This document shows, piece by piece, positions 6,312 to 11,274 of a DNA stretch of 11,274 nt. Under the pieces are notes generated by a model. That model made no database searches and was not told the DNA's origin. It saw only the letters and a list, made by a program, of their open reading frames with translations. The DNA is from Myxococcales bacterium. Its GTDB lineage: Bacteria; Myxococcota_A; Bradymonadia; Bradymonadales; Bradymonadaceae. The position numbers and the translations under genes are program-made. The stretch's first letter is position 1; every line of letters begins with the position of its first letter. The stretch covers positions 1 to 11,274 of the forward strand of contig SKMT01000713.1 of assembly GCA_007120915.1 (NCBI GenBank), given 5' to 3'.

Positions 6312-7409
6312 ATGCGTCGAATGTGTGCAGCAGTACTGGCAGTGGTCTTCGTCGCTGTTGCGACGGCGGGCTGCCCCCCCGATTTCTCGCCGTACTGGAA
6401 GATCGACAAACTGCGGGTGATGGCCATCCAGGCCGATCCGGTGGTGGCCAAACAGGGCGAACCGGTGACATTCTCAGCGCTGGTGTGGGCGCCCGACGAC
6501 CAGCAGATCGACTACGACTGGTCCTGGTGTCCCGTCCACCCACCGGCCGACGACGGGTACGAATGCCCGATGGACGAACTGGACTTTGATCCGGAGGCGG
6601 AGTCCAACGCCAACAACGACGATGAAGACGACGACAACGGCGACTCCGATGAAGATCCGCTCGACCTGGGTGATGAGGAGACGGCGACATTCACCAACCC
6701 CTTCAGCGAACAGCAGGTCCGCGCGTTCTGTGAGGCTATCGTCGCCGAGGTGCTCGATGAGACGGACAACGAAGAGCTTGTGGAGATGCTTCCTTCGGAC
6801 TGCGAGGAGGGCTGGGAGGTCAGCGTCCGCCTGGAGGTAAGCAGCGGCGATGAGGAAATTATCGCCTCGAAGCGCTTCACGCTGTGGGGCGGAGACGAGG
6901 ACTACAACAAAAACCCCGAGTTCGACCGGATGCAGGCGCGCCCCTACGCCCCGGAGGACCTGCCGCAGTTTATCGAAGTGGCAGGCTGGGACATCGCTGA
7001 AAGCGCCGACCACGACGACCAGTGGGTGACCATCCCCGATGACGAACCGCTGGACGTGGTCGAAAACTCTCCTCTGCAGTTACGCTCGCTGGTGGACCCG
7101 GATTCGGTGCTCGAGTTCACCCCCTCCACCGCCGATGAGCCGCGCGAGGAGAGCTTCGACTACCGCTGGTTTACCACCGCCGGGCCCCTGGCCAGCTCGT
7201 CATCGTCGTACTTCCCGGGCAGCAACACCCTGGAGGACGCATCCAACACGGTGCACCAGATGGACGGACAACAGTTGGACGACGACTGCACCGCCTTCGA
7301 CGACGGCGCCTGTATCATCGAGCTGTGGACGGTGGTGCGCGACACCAGGCTGGGCGTGGACTGGATCGATGGCCGGCTGCGCGTTCAGTCGCCGGGAGGT
7401 GAGCAATGA
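6312..7409 (+). CDS. Outer-membrane-type lipoprotein partnered with the TonB-fused receptor
   Basis: A 365-aa lipoprotein with no assigned function. Residues 1-20 form a signal peptide (MRRM, then AAVLAVVFVAVATAG) and Cys21 is the lipidation site. Residues about 32-75 look like an immunoglobulin-type strand region (RVMAIQADPVV...GEPVTFSALV) closing with DYDWSWCP, a layout I associate with lipoproteins next to TonB-dependent receptors in Myxococcota; this is from memory of the family style. An acidic insert (98-123) follows. Six further cysteines (73, 85, 140, 164, 326, 334) could form three disulfides. The C-terminus (ELWTVVRDTRLGVDWIDGRLRV) resembles another beta-sandwich. No strong ribosome binding site marks the start: ATG 6312 gives the best signal peptide, while GTG at 6276 or 6288 would add 12 or 8 residues. 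Its stop overlaps the receptor start in ATGA, so the two are coupled. Confidence 0.75.
   Translation: MRRMCAAVLAVVFVAVATAGCPPDFSPYWKIDKLRVMAIQADPVVAKQGEPVTFSALVWAPDDQQIDYDWSWCPVHPPADDGYECPMDELDFDPEAESNANNDDEDDDNGDSDEDPLDLGDEETATFTNPFSEQQVRAFCEAIVAEVLDETDNEELVEMLPSDCEEGWEVSVRLEVSSGDEEIIASKRFTLWGGDEDYNKNPEFDRMQARPYAPEDLPQFIEVAGWDIAESADHDDQWVTIPDDEPLDVVENSPLQLRSLVDPDSVLEFTPSTADEPREESFDYRWFTTAGPLASSSSSYFPGSNTLEDASNTVHQMDGQQLDDDCTAFDDGACIIELWTVVRDTRLGVDWIDGRLRVQSPGGEQ
7395..7402 (+). promoter_or_regulatory. Strong ribosome binding site of the receptor gene inside the lipoprotein gene
   Basis: GGAGGTGA matches the anti-Shine-Dalgarno almost fully and its GGAGG core ends 6 nt before the ATG at 7406. 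It lies in the last codons of the lipoprotein gene, next to the ATGA overlap, which supports coupled translation of the two proteins. Confidence 0.8.
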
Positions 7410-10261
7410 AACGTGTACTCTCCATTGCAGCGGCGGCTTTTCTTCTGGTTTCTGTGCCCCCGGCGTTCGCCGACGAGCAGCCCGATGAACAACCCGATGA
7501 ACAGCAGGAAGAGCTCAGCCCCCCACAACTGCTTCACGAAGAAGAGGCAGACTACACCGAGGAGGCCATCGAAGCGGGGGTCGAAGGCGGGGTAATTCTG
7601 GAGCTGGAGCTCGACGACGAAGGCGACGTCATCGACGTCACCGTCATCGATGGGCTGGGCTATGGGCTGGATGAATCCGCCGTGGAAGCAGCCGAACAAT
7701 TCGAATTTCAGCCCGCGAAGGTCGACGGCGAGCCGATTCCGGTGATCATCGACTTTGAGGTGCGCTTCAGCATGCCCACGCTTCCGGCATCGGTCACCGG
7801 CTGGATCGTCGACGCCGACGACGAAGTCCCGCTTGAAGGCGCCCGGGTGCACATCCGCTATGTGGGCGACGAGTACGACCCGCCCCCGGAGGCGACGACG
7901 ACCACCGACGAGGAGGGCGAATTCTACTTCGCCGACGTCCCCCCGGGCGACTACGTCATCGAGGCTCAGCTCGACACCCATCGCGACTTCGACACGGAAC
8001 TGACACTTAACGACGGCGATGAGCTGGAAGTCGAATACGCCGTACTCGGCCGGGACGAAAACGTCGTCGGTGAGATCCGCGAGGCCGGCACCCGCGACCG
8101 GCTCGCCGGCATGGAGGTCGTGCTCGTCGATGCCGACACCGATGAAATCGTACGCGAAGACTACTCGGGCGAAGAAGGCCGGTTTTCGTTCCAGGGCATC
8201 GATCCCGGCGACTACCTGCTGGTGGTGCGCGGCAGCGGCTATGACAGCGCGGAGTTCGAACTCGATGTGATCGACGACGAGGTGACCACCGGCGAGTTCT
8301 ACATCCGCGCCGAACACTACGATGACATGACGGTGCGCACCGTGGAGCGGCGTGAACGCGCAGAAGTGGACCGCCAGACCATCGGCATCGAGGAGACCCG
8401 CCGGATGGCCGGCGCCGGCACCGATGCGGTCCGAGTCGTTGAAAACCTCCCCGGTGTGGCCCGCCAGAACTACGCTCAGGGCCAGCCCGTGGTGCGCGGG
8501 GCCGCTCCCGAGGATACGGCGATCTTTCTGGAGGGCGACTCCATCCCCCTGGCGTTTCACTTTCTGGGGGGGCCGGCGGTGGTCAACACCGAAATGATTG
8601 ACTCCGTCGACTTTTATCCCGGCAACTTCAGCGCCCGCTTCGGCAGAGCGACCGCCGGGATCATCGACATGCAGACCCGCTCCCCGCAGGACGACCGCAT
8701 CCACGGATTTGTGGAAGCCGACCTGTTGGACAGCTCCGCGATCGTGGAGGGGCCGATCAGCGACCGCTGGAGTTTCGCGCTGTCTGGGCGACGGAGCTAC
8801 TACGATGTCTTCTTGCCGTCGATTATGGACTTCGGGGACTTCGACACCTTCGTGTTTCCCCGCTACTACGACTACCAGAGCTGGACGACCTACCGCAGCG
8901 AGGAGGGGGATCATAAAGTGGAGTTCTTCCTCTACGGGTCGGACGACCGCTTTGAGATGGTGTTTCCCGACGATGAGCCCCAGGGTGATGCCACCGTCCA
9001 GGTCACGGGGGCGAACTTCGCCAATTACTTCCACCGCGGGCAGGTGCGCTGGGAGTACGACGATGAAGACAGCCCCTTTCGCTCCGAGCTGATGGCCTCG
9101 CTTGGGCGCAATACCGTGGGCTTCGAACTGGCCGATGACCTCTTTTTTAATCTGGACTACACCACAAGTCAGGTGCGCTGGGACACCGGTCTGGAGCTGA
9201 CCGACGATCTGGAACTGCGAAGTGGCGTCGACAGCCAGATCGGCCCCGTCAGCTACGGCTTCGGCATCCCCGAGTTGGTCGCCGACGCCGACGACAGCGG
9301 CATCGACCTGAGTGAGACCGAAGACGAACGCACCACCTGGCAGGTCGACCCGGCGGTATACACCGAGCTGGACTACGAGTTGTTCGACCGCTGGAGGCTA
9401 ATCCCCGGGCTTCGCGTCGACTATTTCGGCTCCGTGAACGAAACGTCGATCTCCCCCCGGTTTGCCACCCGATTTGGCATCACCGACGAGGTGGTGGCCA
9501 AAGGGGGGGTGGGCCTGTTTACCCAGCCCCCGCTGCCGGGTCAGACTGAGGAGGGGTTCGGCAATCCGGATCTGAGCTTCGAGCAGGCCATTCACTACGC
9601 CGTGGGCGCCGAATGGCAGCCCGATGACCATCTGGAGCTCGACACCACGCTGTTCTTCCGGGACAACCGCGATCTGGTCGTCGGCTCTTCGGCCGAAGAG
9701 ATGGACGACGCCGGTGAACGAACTGCCGAGTTGTTCAACAACGACGGGCAGGGCCGTGCCTATGGCTGGGAGCTGCTTCTTCGTCACTACCCGCACAACA
9801 ACTTCTTCGGGTGGGTCTCCTACACGCTGTCGCGTTCGGAGAGGCGGGACCCGTCGACGGGCGACTGGGAGTTGTTCGACAGCGATCAGACCCACATTTT
9901 GACTCTGGTCGGCGGCTATGAACTGCCCTGGGATCTGGATCTATCCGCCCGCTTTCGGCTGGTCACCGGCAACCCGCAGACCCCGGTGGTCGGGGCGGTG
10001 TTCGACGCCGATGACGACAGCTATCGGTCACGGCGCGGCGAGCGCAATTCCGTCCGCGCCGGCACCTTCCACCAGTTGGATCTGCGCCTTGATCGCCAGT
10101 TTATCTTCGACACCTGGAGGATGTCGGCGTATCTGGACATCTCCAACGTCTACAACGCCGCCAACGAGGAGGGCACTCAGTACAACTACGACTACACCGA
10201 ATCGGAGCCTCTTCGCGGCGTTCCCTTCTTGCCGACCATCGGTGTGTCAGCGAGATTTTAA
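7406..10261 (+). CDS. TonB-dependent outer-membrane receptor with fused N-terminal TonB C-terminal-like domain
   Basis: A 951-aa outer-membrane protein. Residues 1-22 are a Sec signal peptide (cleavage after AFA), followed by a short acidic DEQP repeat. Residues about 40-121 match the TonB C-terminal fold (EEAIEAGVEGGVILELELDD.GDV.DV...G.G.GLDESAVEAAEQFEFQPAKVDGEPIPV...F.VRF). Two carboxypeptidase-regulatory-like beta-sandwiches follow (about 128-215 and 216-302). DDMTVRTVE (306-314) is a candidate TonB box. The plug spans about 325-425 (VRVVENLPGVARQ, VVRGAAPEDTAIFLEG, PLAFHFLGG, FYPGNFSARFGRATAGIIDMQTR). The rest is a beta barrel ending in Phe951, the usual outer-membrane assembly signal. 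Start is fixed by GGAGGTGA and the ATGA overlap with the lipoprotein. Receptors of this build import large or scarce substrates using inner-membrane energy; the substrate here is unknown. It could also act in export or assembly. Confidence 0.93.
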   Translation: MKRVLSIAAAAFLLVSVPPAFADEQPDEQPDEQQEELSPPQLLHEEEADYTEEAIEAGVEGGVILELELDDEGDVIDVTVIDGLGYGLDESAVEAAEQFEFQPAKVDGEPIPVIIDFEVRFSMPTLPASVTGWIVDADDEVPLEGARVHIRYVGDEYDPPPEATTTTDEEGEFYFADVPPGDYVIEAQLDTHRDFDTELTLNDGDELEVEYAVLGRDENVVGEIREAGTRDRLAGMEVVLVDADTDEIVREDYSGEEGRFSFQGIDPGDYLLVVRGSGYDSAEFELDVIDDEVTTGEFYIRAEHYDDMTVRTVERRERAEVDRQTIGIEETRRMAGAGTDAVRVVENLPGVARQNYAQGQPVVRGAAPEDTAIFLEGDSIPLAFHFLGGPAVVNTEMIDSVDFYPGNFSARFGRATAGIIDMQTRSPQDDRIHGFVEADLLDSSAIVEGPISDRWSFALSGRRSYYDVFLPSIMDFGDFDTFVFPRYYDYQSWTTYRSEEGDHKVEFFLYGSDDRFEMVFPDDEPQGDATVQVTGANFANYFHRGQVRWEYDDEDSPFRSELMASLGRNTVGFELADDLFFNLDYTTSQVRWDTGLELTDDLELRSGVDSQIGPVSYGFGIPELVADADDSGIDLSETEDERTTWQVDPAVYTELDYELFDRWRLIPGLRVDYFGSVNETSISPRFATRFGITDEVVAKGGVGLFTQPPLPGQTEEGFGNPDLSFEQAIHYAVGAEWQPDDHLELDTTLFFRDNRDLVVGSSAEEMDDAGERTAELFNNDGQGRAYGWELLLRHYPHNNFFGWVSYTLSRSERRDPSTGDWELFDSDQTHILTLVGGYELPWDLDLSARFRLVTGNPQTPVVGAVFDADDDSYRSRRGERNSVRAGTFHQLDLRLDRQFIFDTWRMSAYLDISNVYNAANEEGTQYNYDYTESEPLRGVPFLPTIGVSARF

Positions 10262-10273
10262 CCTGCCTGCCGG

Positions 10274-10295
10274 GGTTGCTATATTTGAAGCAATC
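10274..10295 (+). terminator. Weak stem-loop after the receptor gene
   Basis: GGTTGCT (10274-10280) pairs with AGCAATC (10289-10295), with one G-U pair, around an 8-nt loop, 12 nt after the stop TAA. No T-run follows, so terminator function is doubtful. A second tight palindrome ATCAGA-T-TCTGAT (10293-10305) overlaps its end. Confidence 0.22.
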
Positions 10296-10373
10296 AGATT
10301 CTGATGCCTCCATCGGCCTATGAACCTATCCGCTCCCCGACGAAGCACCGTTCACCCACAGGGATGCCTCGCT

Positions 10374-11264
10374 GTGGGGGTATTCGTGGTGGACCCCACA
10401 CCGGTGGTGGGCTGGTCGGGGCTGCAACTGACACTGATCGGGGTAGCAGTGGTGATGCTGGTGATCAGCGGGTGGTGCGCCTGGGTGTTGTACCGGCGTC
10501 GCAACCAGCACGCAGCGTCTGGTTCCGGAAGCAATGACCCCACCCAACCGGGCGGAGCAGTGGGCACCGGCGGCGGGGAGCCGGCAATCGCTTCGGGATC
10601 TGAGCCCGGTGTGCCCCAGCCTCAGCCCTCAGTGGCCCGGTCACCGGCAGAAGAGGCATTTTTCGCCCCCGGTGACTTTCCGTCGCGCCGCTGCCCGGAG
10701 TGCGAACGCACCTTCCCCGGGGTGTTCGATACCTGCCCGTTCGATTCCACTGCCCTGCGTCCACATGAGTCCTCCGGCGACTCCGAGGCTCAACGCCATC
10801 TGCCCCGCCACTATTGCCCGGATTGCGAGCGCCGCTTCGAGCTGGGAGCATCCTACTGCTACCACGACGGGCACACACTGCACCGCGACAGCGACGCCGC
10901 CAGCAACGGGGCGGCGACCATTCGGGTATGCCGAGACTGCGGATTCGAGACCCGAGATAATCTGACGGCCTGCCCCCGAGATGACGAACCTCTGATCACG
11001 CTGGACCCGATGCAGCGCCGCCGCGTCAAACCGGTGTTTCCCTACAACCGCTGCCGAAGCTGTGGCCATGTCGCCCCTCCGGACCAGACCCACTGCCCCA
11101 CCGACGGCACGCTACTGCTACCGGAGTTAAGCGCTCAGCTTACCGCCCTTCCTCCCACGGGCTATGGTGAGCGACGCCTCGTCTGTCCCGACTGCGGTAC
11201 AACCTACGGTCCCGGCTGCTCTCACTGCAGCCACGACGGCACCGAACTGATTGTGCTGAACTGA
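10374..11264 (+). CDS. Membrane-anchored protein with five tandem zinc ribbons
   Basis: A 296-aa protein of unknown function. One membrane segment lies at about 17-40 (LQLTLIGVAVVMLVISGWCAWVLY) and is followed by RRR, so the long C-terminal part should be cytoplasmic. After a Gly/Ser/Pro linker come five zinc-ribbon units with identical spacing C-x2-C-x10-C-x2-D: Cys107/110/121-Asp124, Cys148/151/162-Asp165, Cys186/189/200-Asp203, Cys227/230/241-Asp244 and Cys271/274/285-Asp288. CPxDG-ending ribbons are familiar from myxobacterial proteins and often sit beside kinase or other domains, but here nothing else is attached. Start: GTG 10374 has AGGGA 9 nt upstream and coding-like third-position GC after it; the ATG at 10320 has no ribosome binding site and lower third-position GC up to 10374, but cannot be excluded (314 aa). 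It follows the receptor by 112 nt on the same strand. Binding partner unknown. Confidence 0.78.
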   Translation: MGVFVVDPTPVVGWSGLQLTLIGVAVVMLVISGWCAWVLYRRRNQHAASGSGSNDPTQPGGAVGTGGGEPAIASGSEPGVPQPQPSVARSPAEEAFFAPGDFPSRRCPECERTFPGVFDTCPFDSTALRPHESSGDSEAQRHLPRHYCPDCERRFELGASYCYHDGHTLHRDSDAASNGAATIRVCRDCGFETRDNLTACPRDDEPLITLDPMQRRRVKPVFPYNRCRSCGHVAPPDQTHCPTDGTLLLPELSAQLTALPPTGYGERRLVCPDCGTTYGPGCSHCSHDGTELIVLN

Positions 11265-11274
11265 ACGTGAACGA

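Noticed and set aside
7385..9034. A 549-codon open frame on the minus strand across the first half of the receptor gene
   Set aside because: It is antisense to a gene with a strong ribosome binding site, signal peptide and recognisable domains; its translation has no known motif and long antisense frames are common where codons are GC-rich.
10293..10305. ATCAGA-T-TCTGAT palindrome before the zinc-ribbon gene
   Set aside because: A 1-nt loop cannot form a stable hairpin; as an operator it is short and has no supporting context.

Overview
The window reads as a high-GC chromosomal segment of a Gram-negative (diderm) bacterium, most likely a member of the Myxococcota / former Deltaproteobacteria, with a Bradymonadia-like flavour. 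The case rests on four things: an AgmX/PglI-type C-terminal domain, a TonB-dependent receptor with a TonB C-terminal-like domain fused to its N-terminus, CxxC...CPxDG zinc ribbons, and several secreted lipoproteins very rich in Asp and Glu, as is common in bacteria from saline habitats. The lineage is an inference from protein style, not from a marker gene. No rRNA, tRNA, CRISPR array, transposase or phage gene is visible.

Layout. Positions 1-332 hold no credible gene but contain a 23-bp direct repeat, one copy of which is half of a perfect hairpin. Five genes then lie on the minus strand: a surface lipoprotein metalloprotease with three SLH-like repeats (333-1634), a 349-nt gap, a cysteine-rich 556-aa protein I do not recognise (1984-3654), and a tight three-gene operon transcribed agmX-like, msrA, pgeF (6043 down to 3816). 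In that operon the first two genes are 3 nt apart and the last two overlap as ATGA. A 268-nt divergent region (6044-6311) separates this block from the plus-strand genes: a lipoprotein (6312-7409) whose stop overlaps, as ATGA, the start of a 951-aa TonB-fused outer-membrane receptor (7406-10261), and finally a membrane-anchored protein with five zinc ribbons (10374-11264).

How the genes may work together. The lipoprotein and receptor form a translationally coupled pair and probably act together at the outer membrane. Across the shared promoter region sits a periplasmic AgmX-like protein, so modules normally linked to TonB or gliding/secretion envelope machinery stand on both sides of one regulatory region. 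MsrA here carries its own lipoprotein signal and would repair oxidised methionines in envelope proteins; PgeF would clear mis-built peptidoglycan precursors in the cytoplasm. The leftward operon therefore looks like envelope maintenance and the rightward one like an outer-membrane transport or assembly complex. The substrate of the receptor cannot be read from the sequence.
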